Source: Aeromonas eucrenophila (GTDB lineage: Bacteria > Pseudomonadota > Gammaproteobacteria > Enterobacterales > Aeromonadaceae). From it: a stretch of DNA of 64,000 nt. The notes under the pieces are model-generated. The model worked only from the letters and a program-made list of their open reading frames with translations. It was not told the DNA's origin and made no database searches. The stretch is from assembly GCF_000819865.1 (NCBI RefSeq), contig NZ_CDDF01000005.1, positions 170,924-234,923 of the forward strand, read 5' to 3'. The translations under genes were made by a program, and so were the position numbers. Positions 16,667-25,251 of the stretch are shown here, piece after piece (the first letter of the stretch is position 1; each line of letters starts with the position of its first letter).

Positions 16667-17635
16667 ATGACCCTGGCTTTTGTTGCCCTGATTGCCGGAC
16701 TGGCGCTGCTGGTCTGGAGTGCGGATAAATTTGTGGATGGCGCCGCCGCGACCGCCCGTTACGCCGGCATGCCACCCTTGCTCATCGGCATGGTGATCAT
16801 CGGCTTTGGCACCTCGGCCCCCGAGATGGTGGTCTCTGCACTGGCAGCCGCCCAGGGCAACCCCGGTCTGGCGCTCGGCAATGCCTACGGCTCCAACATC
16901 ACCAATATCGCCCTTATTCTCGGCCTGACGGCCCTGATCAGCCCCATCGCCGTCTCCTCCCAGGTGGTGCGCAAGGAGATCCCCATACTGCTCGGCATCA
17001 CCCTGCTCTCTGGCGCCCTGCTGATCGATGGTCATCTGGGCGGCACGGACGCCCTGATCCTGGGGGTCGTGTTCCTCGGGCTGATGGGCTGGTCCATCTG
17101 GGCCGGCATGCGCGGCAAGGGGGATGCGCTCGACGCGGACACCGACGACGACATCAGCAGCGAGGGCATGTCACGCAAGCGGGCGCTGATCTGGCTGGTG
17201 GTCGGTCTGGTGCTGCTGGTGCTGGCCTCCCGCCTGCTGGTGTGGGGCGCCGTCACCATAGCCCAGGCGCTCGGCATCAGCGATCTGGTGATTGGCCTGA
17301 CGATCGTGGCGGTGGGCACCTCATTGCCGGAGCTCGCCTCCTCTCTCATCGCCATTCGCAAGAAGGAGCACGATCTGGCCCTCGGCAACGTGCTCGGCTC
17401 CAACCTGTTCAACACATTGGCGGTGGTCGGGATCGCTGCCGGCATAGCGCCGCTGGAGGTGGACTCCATGGTGCTCTCCCGCGACTGGTCGGTGATGATG
17501 GGGCTGACCCTGTTGCTGCTGGTGATGTGCTTGGGCCGCAAGGGGCAGGGCCGGATCAATCGCTGGGAAGGGGGACTGCTGCTCGCCATCTTCGTGGCTT
17601 ACACTTCCTGGTTGCTGGGTAGTCAATTTATCTGA
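16667..17635 (+). CDS. yrbG: Calcium/sodium antiporter, YrbG family
   Basis: 322 aa with about ten hydrophobic helices in two homologous halves. The CaCA alpha-repeats are GFGTSAPEMVVSALAA plus GNAYGSNITNIALI in the first half and AVGTSLPELASSLIA plus GNVLGSNLFNTLAV in the second. A charged cytosolic loop (DALDADTDDDISSEG) separates them. It exchanges cations such as Ca2+ for Na+ or H+ across the inner membrane. It is convergent with the decarboxylase gene, with a shared terminator. Confidence 0.92.
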   Translation: MTLAFVALIAGLALLVWSADKFVDGAAATARYAGMPPLLIGMVIIGFGTSAPEMVVSALAAAQGNPGLALGNAYGSNITNIALILGLTALISPIAVSSQVVRKEIPILLGITLLSGALLIDGHLGGTDALILGVVFLGLMGWSIWAGMRGKGDALDADTDDDISSEGMSRKRALIWLVVGLVLLVLASRLLVWGAVTIAQALGISDLVIGLTIVAVGTSLPELASSLIAIRKKEHDLALGNVLGSNLFNTLAVVGIAAGIAPLEVDSMVLSRDWSVMMGLTLLLLVMCLGRKGQGRINRWEGGLLLAIFVAYTSWLLGSQFI

Positions 17636-17733
17636 AAATTATTTTATTAATGGTTGTTTGTGCTGTGAAATAAGGCTGATTTGGTCACTATTCAGAGAGG
17701 GTCACCGACCTTATCGACCAGCAGATTGACATG

Positions 17734-17765
17734 AAAAAGGGGGAAGCATCGGCTTCCCCCTTTTT
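17734..17765. terminator. Bidirectional terminator between yrbG and odc
   Basis: AAAAAGGGGGAAGC with GCTTCCCCCTTTTT around a short loop gives a symmetrical stem with a U tract on either strand, serving both convergent genes. Confidence 0.9.
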
Positions 17766-17781
17766 ATTGGCGCACTCGATG

Positions 17782-18930
17782 TTAGGCCACCGCCACCAGT
17801 TTCTGCTTCTGGGCGCTGTCCAGGATGAGGATGCTCGCCTTGGGGAAGAAGTTGAAGGTGGAGGCGGACGCCCAAGTGTAGGCTCCCATCACCCGACCCA
17901 CCACCAGCTCGCCGATGGCGAGATCCGGCAGCATGATGCCGTCCCGGATCACGTCCACGCTGTCGCAGGTGGGGCCGGAGAGCACCGCATTGTGCAGCTC
18001 GCCGTGGGCATAGGGGGTGCTCACCGGGTAGGTGACGTGGTCGTAGAGTTGGCCGTTGTAGCTGCCGTAGAGACCGTCATCCAGGTAGTACCAGATCTTG
18101 TCGCCGCGGTGGGCCTTGCCCATCACGCTGGCCACCGAGGTCATGGCCGGCGCGCTGATGAAGCGGCCCGGCTCGGCGATCTTTTGCACGGTGGCGGGCA
18201 GCTTGGCCAGCGCCGCGCGGATCGGGGCGCAGAAACCGTCGATGTCGAACTCGCCGCCCTCATAATCCACCGGGAAACCGCCGCCGATGTCCAGCACCCA
18301 GGGCTTGAGGCCGAGATCCCAGGCCTGCTCCATGATCTCGCGGCAGGCGTCGATGGCCTGCACGTGGCGACGGGAGTGAGGCACCTGGGAGCCGACATGG
18401 AACGACAGCCCCATCACCTTGATGCCCTTGGCCTGGGCCAGTTGCAGCAGCGGCAGTGCCTGCTCCGGGGTGCAGCCGAACTTCTTGGAGAGATCGACCT
18501 TGGTCTCCGGGTTCGGGAAGCTGACGCGCAGCAGCAGCTTCACCTCGTCCTTGTAGGGAATGAACTTCTCCAGCTCCAGCGGGTTGTCATAGACGAACAC
18601 GGTGCAACCGAATTCCAGCGCATAACGGATGTCGCTGTCGCGTTTGATGGGATGGGTGTGAATGCAACGGCCCGGGCGAACCCCTTGGCTGCGCACCAGA
18701 TCCACTTCGCCATTGGTGGCCAGATCGAAACAGGCCCCCTCTTCCTTCAATACAGAGACCACCGCTTCGTGGGGCAGGGGCTTGAGTGCATAGTGCAAGC
18801 GCACATCGGGCAGGGCGGCTGCCAGGGCCCGGTACTGTTTGCGGACGGCTGCCTTGTCGAGCAGCAGCAGGGGAGAGCCAAATTGTTCAACCAACTGACG
18901 GTAATCTTGTGCGACCAGAGTCTCGTTCAT
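17782..18930 (-). CDS. Type III PLP-dependent ornithine decarboxylase
   Basis: 382 aa of the alanine-racemase-fold, group IV decarboxylase family. HYALKPLPH carries the PLP lysine (K50), GLSFHVGSQ follows, WVLDIGGGFP is the phosphate loop, EPGRFI and YYLDDGLYGSYNG are conserved, and GPTCDSVDVI holds the active-site cysteine. It should convert ornithine (possibly lysine) to putrescine (cadaverine) in polyamine synthesis. It lacks the N-terminal response-regulator-like domain of enteric SpeC. It is monocistronic, and its upstream region has an inverted repeat at 19037-19068. Confidence 0.88.
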   Translation of the reverse strand: MNETLVAQDYRQLVEQFGSPLLLLDKAAVRKQYRALAAALPDVRLHYALKPLPHEAVVSVLKEEGACFDLATNGEVDLVRSQGVRPGRCIHTHPIKRDSDIRYALEFGCTVFVYDNPLELEKFIPYKDEVKLLLRVSFPNPETKVDLSKKFGCTPEQALPLLQLAQAKGIKVMGLSFHVGSQVPHSRRHVQAIDACREIMEQAWDLGLKPWVLDIGGGFPVDYEGGEFDIDGFCAPIRAALAKLPATVQKIAEPGRFISAPAMTSVASVMGKAHRGDKIWYYLDDGLYGSYNGQLYDHVTYPVSTPYAHGELHNAVLSGPTCDSVDVIRDGIMLPDLAIGELVVGRVMGAYTWASASTFNFFPKASILILDSAQKQKLVAVA

Positions 18931-19036
18931 TCTCTTTTGAAGATCCTTAGGGGGCGTGATAGGCCCAAGCCATATGCGATTGAACCGGCGACGGCCGGCT
19001 CAGGCGAGTGGTCCGGAGGGACCAACCAGACACAGT

Positions 19037-19068
19037 GCATAACTTAGGTGCAAAGTGCTTAGTTATGC
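19037..19068. repeat. Inverted repeat upstream of the ornithine decarboxylase gene
   Basis: GCATAACT (19037-19044) and AGTTATGC (19061-19068) are perfect complements over a 16-nt spacer that itself contains GCA-AAG-TGC. It lies about 107-138 nt before the decarboxylase start and could be an operator or leader hairpin. Confidence 0.4.
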
Positions 19069-19359
19069 GCGGAATTATCTTCTTATTGCGTTTCTGTGCA
19101 AGCATTTTGATTGGATATGTTAGCAAGTTTTTCTGGTCGAGACGAAAGGTGCTGTCGATATAAAAGCCGCCATCGGGGCCCCGATTGGAGTGCGCCGGGA
19201 AAGGTGCTCTAACTCATTGACGCATAACGAACATTTAACATTTTGTCAGGAAAGGGTCTGGACGGAAAAAAGTGCGCGCACCCAGGGGGTGAGTGCGAGA
19301 CAGCTCACAGTTTTTTGATTAATATGCCCGCTTCCTAATCCAAACTAGTTCGGATGAAG

Positions 19360-19548
19360 GTAGCAGGAGAGCGATGGGGGACCATCCACCGAAGAAGTGA
19401 ATCTTTCAGGTACCGGGCAACCGGTGTGGACTGCTACTGGACGATACTCTGGAGAGACCCGTTAAATCGGGCGCCGAAGGAGCAAGGCACCATGACTGCA
19501 TCGCAGGCTGGCGTCGGAAACTCTCAGGCAAAAGGACAGAGGGGATGG
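19360..19548 (+). ncRNA. Tandem glycine riboswitch
   Basis: Two successive glycine aptamers. The first has GGAGAGCGATGG, CCGAAGAAG, TTTCAGGTACCGG and a closing ACTGCTACTGG. The second has CTGGAGAGACCCG, GCGCCGAAGGAGCAAGGC, AAACTCTCAGGCAAAAGGAC and AGAGGGG. A short linker joins them, as in VCI/VCII-type tandem switches. It lies about 250 nt upstream of a sodium:alanine/glycine symporter gene. Whether it acts on transcription or translation is obscured by a 140-bp repeat element inserted between aptamers and gene. Confidence 0.92.
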
Positions 19549-19568
19549 GATGGTTGTACCTGAGCTTA

Positions 19569-19708
19569 GAACTGTTCACGAGCTGTCACGAGAGGTCGTC
19601 AGCAAGGTAAAGAGCAGCGCAGGAACCGGAGTGTATATGAATACATGAGGATTCCGAGCAGCACATGAGCCTTGATCACGGCCTCGCAGTAAGAGTGTGA
19701 ACAAGTTC
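19569..19708. mobile_element. 140-bp inverted-repeat-ended element, copy A
   Basis: Begins GAACTGTTCACGAG and ends GTGTGAACAAGTTC, imperfect terminal inverted repeats. Its reverse complement matches 45544-45684 over almost the whole length with scattered substitutions; for example AAGGCTCATGTGCTGCTCGG and CTCCGGTTCCTGCGCTGCTC occur in both. It encodes nothing recognisable, so it fits a MITE or other non-autonomous repeat. This copy sits in the transcribed leader of the symporter, between riboswitch and start codon. Confidence 0.85.
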
Positions 19709-19765
19709 TTGGCCCGCATCCGATCGCCTTTGGGGATCGCGACACCTATGGGAAGATCATCCTTC

Positions 19766-19795
19766 TCCTCCTTAATCGTTGTTTTTTAAGGAGGA
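19766..19795 (+). promoter_or_regulatory. Shine-Dalgarno-masking hairpin of the symporter gene
   Basis: TCCTCCTTAA (19766-19775) and TTAAGGAGGA (19786-19795) form a perfect 10-bp stem with a 10-nt loop. The 3' arm contains the whole GGAGG ribosome-binding site, 4 nt before the ATG at 19799. This is the shape of a translational OFF expression platform. Confidence 0.8.
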
Positions 19796-19798
19796 TGC

Positions 19799-21175
19799 AT
19801 GTCATCAATTCAATCGGCGTTAACCGCCATCGATAGCTTTATCTGGGGTCCACCCCTGCTGCTCCTGCTGGTCGGGACCGGCTTCTATCTCACCCTGCGT
19901 CTGGGTCTGCTTCAGGTCGTGCGTTTGCCGCTCGCCCTCAAGCTGGTCTTTGGTCGCGATCAGGGCCAGGGCAAGCAGGGGGATGTCTCCAGCTTCGGCG
20001 CGCTCTGCACCGCGCTCTCCGCCACCATAGGCACCGGCAACATCGTCGGGGTTGCCACCGCCATCAAGCTCGGCGGCCCTGGCGCCCTGTTCTGGATGTG
20101 GATGGCGGCCCTGTTCGGCATGGCCACCAAGTACGCGGAGTGCCTGTTGGCGGTCAAGTATCGCCAGCAGGATGCCAACGGCCAGATGGCCGGTGGCCCC
20201 ATGTATTACCTCGAGAAGGGGCTCGGCTCCAAAGTGCTCGCCAAGCTGTTCGCCCTGTTTGGCATCGGCGTCGCCTGCTTCGGCATCGGCACCTTCCCCC
20301 AAGTCAACGCCATCTCCGATGCCATGAGCCTCTCCTTCGCGGTGCCCCGCGAGGCGACCGCCGTGGTGCTGACCCTGATAGTGGCGCTGGTGACCCTGGG
20401 GGGCATCAAGTCCATCTCCAGCGTGTCGAGCAAGGTGGTGCCCTTCATGGCCATCTTCTACATCCTGGCCTGCGCCGGGGTACTGGTGAACAACGCCGGC
20501 GCCCTGCCGGAGGCGGTGCTGCTGGTGATCAACAGTGCCTTCACCGGCCACGCGGCCACCGGCGGCTTCGTCGGTGCCGGCATCATGCTGGCGATCCAGT
20601 CCGGGGTGGCGCGGGGGGTCTTCTCCAACGAGTCGGGCTTAGGGTCGGCCCCCATAGCAGCGGCGGCGGCCAAGACGAACTCCTGCGTGGAGCAGGGGCT
20701 GGTCTCCATGACGGGCACTTTCATCGATACCATCATCATCTGCACCATGACCGGCCTGACCCTGGTGGTGACCGGCGTCTGGAGCGGGGATCTCAGCGGC
20801 GCCGCCATGACCAGCCAGGCCTTCGCCCAGGGGCTGGATGCTCACATCGGCCAGTATCTGGTGAGCATAGGGCTGCTGTTCTTCGCCTTCACCACCATCC
20901 TCGGCTGGAACTATTACGGTGAGCGCTGCACCGAGTACCTGTTCGGGGTCAAGGCCATCAAGCCTTACCGTTTCCTCTATCTGGCGCTGGTGGCGAGCGG
21001 TGCCTTCCTCCATCTGGACCTGATCTGGCTCTTGGCGGACATCGTCAACGGCCTGATGGCGGTGCCGAACCTCATCGGCCTGATCGGCTTGCGCCACGTG
21101 GTGATCGCCGAGACCCGGGCCTACTTCAGCCGGGATCTGGATAATGAGGCAGAGCCGGAGCCACAGGCGGCCTGA
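19799..21175 (+). CDS. Sodium:alanine/glycine symporter (AGCS family)
   Basis: 458 aa with about 11 transmembrane helices. Family marks include GDVSSFGALCTALSATIGTGNIVGVATAI, GGPGALFWMW, KYAECLLAVKYR, GGPMYYLEKGLG and the late NESGLGSAPIAAAAAKT. It imports alanine or glycine with Na+ across the inner membrane. The glycine riboswitch upstream points to glycine as a physiological substrate, letting intracellular glycine control uptake. GGAGG precedes the ATG but is locked in a hairpin. A palindromic terminator follows. Confidence 0.93.
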   Translation: MSSIQSALTAIDSFIWGPPLLLLLVGTGFYLTLRLGLLQVVRLPLALKLVFGRDQGQGKQGDVSSFGALCTALSATIGTGNIVGVATAIKLGGPGALFWMWMAALFGMATKYAECLLAVKYRQQDANGQMAGGPMYYLEKGLGSKVLAKLFALFGIGVACFGIGTFPQVNAISDAMSLSFAVPREATAVVLTLIVALVTLGGIKSISSVSSKVVPFMAIFYILACAGVLVNNAGALPEAVLLVINSAFTGHAATGGFVGAGIMLAIQSGVARGVFSNESGLGSAPIAAAAAKTNSCVEQGLVSMTGTFIDTIIICTMTGLTLVVTGVWSGDLSGAAMTSQAFAQGLDAHIGQYLVSIGLLFFAFTTILGWNYYGERCTEYLFGVKAIKPYRFLYLALVASGAFLHLDLIWLLADIVNGLMAVPNLIGLIGLRHVVIAETRAYFSRDLDNEAEPEPQAA

Positions 21176-21202
21176 ATCCGTGTTCGTACCATCCTAAAAA
21201 GC

Positions 21203-21231
21203 AAAGCCACGACCCGGGTCGTGGCTTTTTT
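21203..21231. terminator. Bidirectional terminator after the symporter gene
   Basis: AAAGCCACGACC/GGTCGTGGCTTTTTT, a perfect palindrome with A and T flanks; it serves the symporter and the convergent lipoate-ligase-like gene. Confidence 0.92.
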
Positions 21232-21282
21232 ATGGGCCATTCGCATAAACGGCAGCAGGGAGGGGGTCTTCTCTTAAGAGGG

Positions 21283-21987
21283 TCAGGGGAGCTGCTCCTC
21301 GGTCAGCAGGCTCTCCAGCCGCGCTCGCACCTTATTTACCAGCCTTTCATCGCTCTCCTGCCAGCCAATGCAGTGCGCAAGCGTGGTGGAGGTGCCGGGC
21401 AGGAAGCGCAGCTCCCCGCCCGCCAGCTCGTAGAAACGGCTCGCCATCCGGGTGCCTTCATCCACATCGCCCCCTACCAGCAGCATGGCCTGAGCCAGCA
21501 CGGCGCCCCGATGATCCTGGCCCGGCGCCAGCCAGCGTTGGGCGGTGCCGGTTACCTTGCGGCCCCCGATCACCAGATTGTACTGGCCGTCGCAGAAGGA
21601 GCCGGGCACGAAGTCGTAATTGCCCTCCAGGCCATGCTCCCCGAGCAGGGCCAGCAGCGGCGCCCCCAGCAGCCGGTAATAGTGGGCGAGATCCGTGGTG
21701 GTGCGGGGCAAGAAGAGCGACAGGTTGAGGATGCCGGCGCCGTGGGGCACGGCGGTGCCGCCGCTGTCGCGCACAAACACGGGCCAACCCTCGCTGGCGA
21801 GTTGCTCGCAGGCTTCTCTATAGCGGGGCAGCCGTATGTCCTTGCGGGTGACGATGAGGCATTGGGGCGCCTGCCAGAGGTGGGCGCGGGCCAGGCCGTC
21901 GCGGGCGCACTCTCGCAGCCACTGCTGTTCGTGGGCCAATATCTGGTCGGGCGTGTCTGAGGGGGAGGAAAGCAGGCGATAGGGCAT
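21283..21987 (-). CDS. Lipoate-protein ligase A family protein
   Basis: 234 aa single-domain protein of the biotin/lipoate ligase superfamily. It has VRDSGGTAVPHGAGILNLSL, which is the RRxxGGGxVxHxxGxxN lipoyl-AMP loop, NLVIGGRKVTGTAQRW with the conserved lysine, and GAVLAQAMLLVGGD. It lacks the C-terminal accessory domain of full-length LplA. It probably attaches lipoate or octanoate to a carrier protein. The next gene upstream on the same strand is xanP, with a hairpin between. Confidence 0.82.
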   Translation of the reverse strand: MPYRLLSSPSDTPDQILAHEQQWLRECARDGLARAHLWQAPQCLIVTRKDIRLPRYREACEQLASEGWPVFVRDSGGTAVPHGAGILNLSLFLPRTTTDLAHYYRLLGAPLLALLGEHGLEGNYDFVPGSFCDGQYNLVIGGRKVTGTAQRWLAPGQDHRGAVLAQAMLLVGGDVDEGTRMASRFYELAGGELRFLPGTSTTLAHCIGWQESDERLVNKVRARLESLLTEEQLP

Positions 21988-22043
21988 GAGGGCATCCTTG
22001 GGCAGAGGCTGCCAAGCACAGTACCCGCGGCAGGAGGCGAGGT

Positions 22044-22066
22044 AAAGCCCCGCACGGCGGGGCTTT
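22044..22066 (-). terminator. Hairpin downstream of xanP
   Basis: AAAGCCCCGC/GCGGGGCTTT with a 3-nt loop, just after the xanP stop on the minus strand. The U tract is short, so termination may be partial. Confidence 0.6.
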
Positions 22067-22077
22067 GGTTGGGCAGG

Positions 22078-23478
22078 TTAGTCGTGGGCCTGGCTGCGCC
22101 TCGGCAGCAGCAGGTTCATGATGATGGCGGTGAGGCCGCCGGTGGCGACGCCGTAGGAGAGCACGCTCCTGGCGAGCTCCGGCAGGTGTTGCAGCACCTC
22201 GGGCACCTGGGCAACCCCCAGCCCCATGGCGAGCGACACCGCCAAGATCATCAGGGCGCGGCGGTCGAGCTCCTCGCGGGAGATGATGCGCACCCCGGCG
22301 GCGGCGATTGTGCCGAACATGACGATAGTAGCGCCGCCGAGCACGGGTTCGGGTATCTGCTGTACCAGGCTCGCCACCGCCGGGAACAGGCCGAGCAGGG
22401 CCAGCATGGCGGCGATGAAGAGGCCGACGTGGCGGCTGGCCACCCCGGTCAGCTGAATGACGCCGTTGTTCTGGGCGAAGGTGGACATGGGGAAGGTGGA
22501 GAAGACCGCCGCCAGCATGGAGTTGACGCCGTCGGCCAGCACGCCCCCCTTGATCCGCGCCATGTAGACGGGGCCGTCCAGCGGCTCGCCCGAGATGTCC
22601 GAGGTGGCGGTCATGTCGCCGATGGCTTCCAGCGCCGTCACCACGAAGATGATGGCGAGCGGCACGAACAGCTGCCAGTCGAAGCCGAGACCGTAGTGCA
22701 GCGGGATGGGCACCATCACCAGCGGGCCCTCGAAGGTCGGTGCGCTCACCTTGCCCAGCAGCAGGGCGGCGCCATAGCCCACCAGCATGGCGAGCATGAT
22801 GGCGGAGAGGCGCAGCCAGGGGTTGCGGCTGCGCTGCAGCAAGACGATGAGGCCAAGCACCAGCAGGGAGAGGAAGAGGTTGCTGTGGCTGGCGAAGCTG
22901 CCATCGGCCAGGGCGCCGTAGCCGCCCCCCATGCTGATGAGGCCGACCTTGATCAGGGTCAGGCCGATCAGCAGCACCACTATGCCGGTCACCAGGGGGG
23001 TGATGATCCGTTTGACCAGGTGCAGGAAGCGGCTCATCACCACGATTGTGAGAGCCGCCACCAGCATGGTGCCGAACAGGGTGCCCAGCAGATCCTCGGT
23101 GGGCATGGCCGCCTGTTTGAGGGCGAGGCCGGAGGCGATGATGGGGCCGAGGAAGTTGAAGCTGGTGCCCTGCACCGACAACAGACCTGAGCCGAGCGGG
23201 CCGAAGCGGCGGGTCTGGATGAAGGAGGCGATGCCGGACATGACCAGGGACATGGAGACGATATAGCGGGTGTCGGCGGCGGGGAGGCCGAGGGCATTGG
23301 CGATGATGAGGGGCGGGGTGATGATGGCGACAAACATGGCGAGCATATGCTGCAGGGCGGCGAACAGGGTCTGGGGCAGGGGCGGGACCTCTTCTATGCC
23401 GTAGACCAGTTCGCTGTGGGGTCGCCTCGGGGGATGTGCCTCTGCGACGGGGGCGCGCGCGACGGCTGCCTGTTCCAT
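22078..23478 (-). CDS. xanP: Xanthine permease XanP (NCS2 family)
   Basis: 466 aa with about 14 hydrophobic segments. It follows E. coli XanP closely: ELVYGIEEVPPLPQTLFAA, GSGLLSVQGTSFNFLGPII, LEAIGDMTATSDISGEPLDG, GGVLADGVNSMLAAVFSTFP, FAQNNGVIQLTGVASRHVG and the NCS2 signature IPEPVLGGATIVMFGTI. It imports xanthine with protons. A PurR-type operator 110 nt upstream suggests purine repression. The N-terminus (about 1-30) is cytosolic and poorly conserved. Confidence 0.92.
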   Translation of the reverse strand: MEQAAVARAPVAEAHPPRRPHSELVYGIEEVPPLPQTLFAALQHMLAMFVAIITPPLIIANALGLPAADTRYIVSMSLVMSGIASFIQTRRFGPLGSGLLSVQGTSFNFLGPIIASGLALKQAAMPTEDLLGTLFGTMLVAALTIVVMSRFLHLVKRIITPLVTGIVVLLIGLTLIKVGLISMGGGYGALADGSFASHSNLFLSLLVLGLIVLLQRSRNPWLRLSAIMLAMLVGYGAALLLGKVSAPTFEGPLVMVPIPLHYGLGFDWQLFVPLAIIFVVTALEAIGDMTATSDISGEPLDGPVYMARIKGGVLADGVNSMLAAVFSTFPMSTFAQNNGVIQLTGVASRHVGLFIAAMLALLGLFPAVASLVQQIPEPVLGGATIVMFGTIAAAGVRIISREELDRRALMILAVSLAMGLGVAQVPEVLQHLPELARSVLSYGVATGGLTAIIMNLLLPRRSQAHD

Positions 23479-23587
23479 AGATACCTCAAATTTTGTGGGG
23501 GAGGGGGAGAAAATTGGGCGCTATTGTAGTGGCTGAAATGAGGCTGACCAGTGCTAATTGAGCAGGATCAGGTTTATTTCTTGATGG

Positions 23588-23603
23588 GTTGAAACGTTTG
23601 CGT
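23588..23603 (-). promoter_or_regulatory. PurR-type operator upstream of xanP
   Basis: On the minus strand ACGCAAACGTTTCAAC matches the PurR consensus ACGCAAACGTTTNCGT at 13 of 15 defined positions, with the CAAACGTTT core intact. It is 110 nt before the xanP start, a position compatible with its promoter. Confidence 0.65.
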
Positions 23604-23723
23604 GTGGCGATTATGATCCGCCGGTTTGTGTGAGGCCGTTCTCGTTATTAATGGGGCGAGTGCTGATGCATCCCGCTAGTAGCGGTGTAGAATGAGCCCT
23701 CAGTTGTTATGTGGAGACTCTGG

Positions 23724-24854
23724 ATGCTGAAGCTGTCGGAGTTTTGGAGTGCCCGGGCTCACTCCGAAGATTTTACCCTGACCCGCATGGGTTTCATGAC
23801 TGTGCGGCTGCGGCTGCTGACCTGTCTGCTGATGATAGGCCTCCCCGCCTGGGCGCTGGTCGATTGGCTGACCCTGCCCGGCGCCCAGTTTGACGTCCTG
23901 CTCAAGGCGCGGGTCTTCTGCCTGCTGGCTCTCTCCCCGCTCATCCCCTTCTCCTATCTCATCCACTTCAAGCGCGAGCGGATGAAGCTGGCGCTCGGCT
24001 ACCTGATGACGGTGATGATGCTGTTCTCCCTCGTCTGCCTGGGGAGTTTCGGGGCGGAGCAGGAGCCGCAGGCGGGTTACCTGGTTTTCCCCTATCTGCT
24101 GATCAGCCTGTTTGCCATCTTCCCCATCCCGCTCTCCCTCAGCCTGCAACTGGCGGGGGGCATCTTGGTCACCATGCTGGCGGGTAACTGGTGGATGCAG
24201 GATCAGCCGCTCTGGAGCCAGCAGACCCTCAACCAGATCTGGCTGCTGGCGCTCTTCACCGTGGCCAGCGCCTGGGTGCAGTGCGGTCAGCTCAACATGT
24301 TGTTGCAGCTCTATCGGGAGTCCACCACCGACGAGCTGACCGGCATGATGAACCGCCGCCTGCTGATGAAGCGGCTGGAAAAAGCCAGGGTCACCATGAT
24401 CCGCAAGCAGGCGCCCTTTGCGGTCTTGTTGCTGGATCTGGACCGCTTCAAGCGGATCAACGATAACTTCGGCCATCTGGCGGGGGACGCTGTGCTCAAG
24501 GAGGTGGCGGCGACCCTGGCGGAGCAGCTGGAGCCCGGCATGGTGCTCGGCCGCTACGGCGGTGAAGAGTTTGCCGTTCTGTTGCCCAATTGCGGCGAGA
24601 TGAACAAGGCGAAGCGGGTCGCCGAGCGGCTGCGCATCGCGGTGGAGGCGCGGCTGGTGAAGAGTCCCACCTCCGATGAGCTGCTGGAGGTGACGGTGAG
24701 CATAGGCCTGACCCTGGCCCGGCGCGGGGAGAGCATAGAGGATCTGTTCAATCGGGCCGACGAGTGTCTCTACCTGGCCAAGATGGCGGGGCGCAACTGC
24801 GTGGCGGGGGACAACGAGCTTCCCCCCAAGCCCGCCGACACGAACGCGGCCTGA
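23724..24854 (+). CDS. Membrane diguanylate cyclase
   Basis: 376 aa from ATG 23724 (GGAG 8 nt upstream). About six N-terminal transmembrane helices (28-210) form a sensor module. The GGDEF domain (about 215-370) has LLDLDRFKRINDNFGHLAGD and the active loop GRYGGEEF. The inhibitory RxxD site five residues before the loop is absent (LEPGMVLGRYGGEEF). It makes cyclic di-GMP from GTP. No EAL domain. The input signal is unknown. Confidence 0.88.
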   Translation: MLKLSEFWSARAHSEDFTLTRMGFMTVRLRLLTCLLMIGLPAWALVDWLTLPGAQFDVLLKARVFCLLALSPLIPFSYLIHFKRERMKLALGYLMTVMMLFSLVCLGSFGAEQEPQAGYLVFPYLLISLFAIFPIPLSLSLQLAGGILVTMLAGNWWMQDQPLWSQQTLNQIWLLALFTVASAWVQCGQLNMLLQLYRESTTDELTGMMNRRLLMKRLEKARVTMIRKQAPFAVLLLDLDRFKRINDNFGHLAGDAVLKEVAATLAEQLEPGMVLGRYGGEEFAVLLPNCGEMNKAKRVAERLRIAVEARLVKSPTSDELLEVTVSIGLTLARRGESIEDLFNRADECLYLAKMAGRNCVAGDNELPPKPADTNAA

Positions 24855-25247
24855 GGGCGGCCTCCCGATATCAGGTCCGCCGCCACCGGCATCCCCGGCG
24901 GTCGGGCCTGCCCTTGACCATTGAACGGCATCTGGCGTCAGTACCCGAGCCTAGGTGAGCACCAAGCTCCCCTCGAATAGTCCCCATCTTTTTCTCCCCT
25001 GCTATTTATCTCCTCCTCAATGTTTGTTCTTGAATGGATCCCTTGGCCTTGGCGTTGCGTCCGCTGACTCGCCCGGTCGACTAGCCAAAGCCCGATGACG
25101 CCGATGCGAATGATGAGGGGGCGGATAATTGGCTGCTATTGTGTAACTCAACAGTTTCCAGCTCGGGTTGGCACTGTGTTGTCTGCGATGGCCGGCATGG
25201 CGCCGGTCAGCGCCACAAGGATGAGACTTCTGGCTTTCAAGGGGAAC
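24855..25247. other. 393-nt intergenic region with no recognised feature
   Basis: Between the diguanylate cyclase and the chemoreceptor. No credible gene, terminator or known site was found. The sequence is mixed in composition, with T/C-rich stretches around 24985-25020. Confidence 0.5.
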
Positions 25248-25251
25248 ATGA

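Noticed and set aside
17731-19047. 438-codon frame antisense to the ornithine decarboxylase gene
   Set aside because: Composition is rich in His, Gly and Gln, typical of antisense shadows; the minus-strand gene has clear catalytic motifs.
22069-23190. 373-codon frame antisense to xanP
   Set aside because: Low-complexity Gly/His/Gln translation opposite a clear NCS2 permease.
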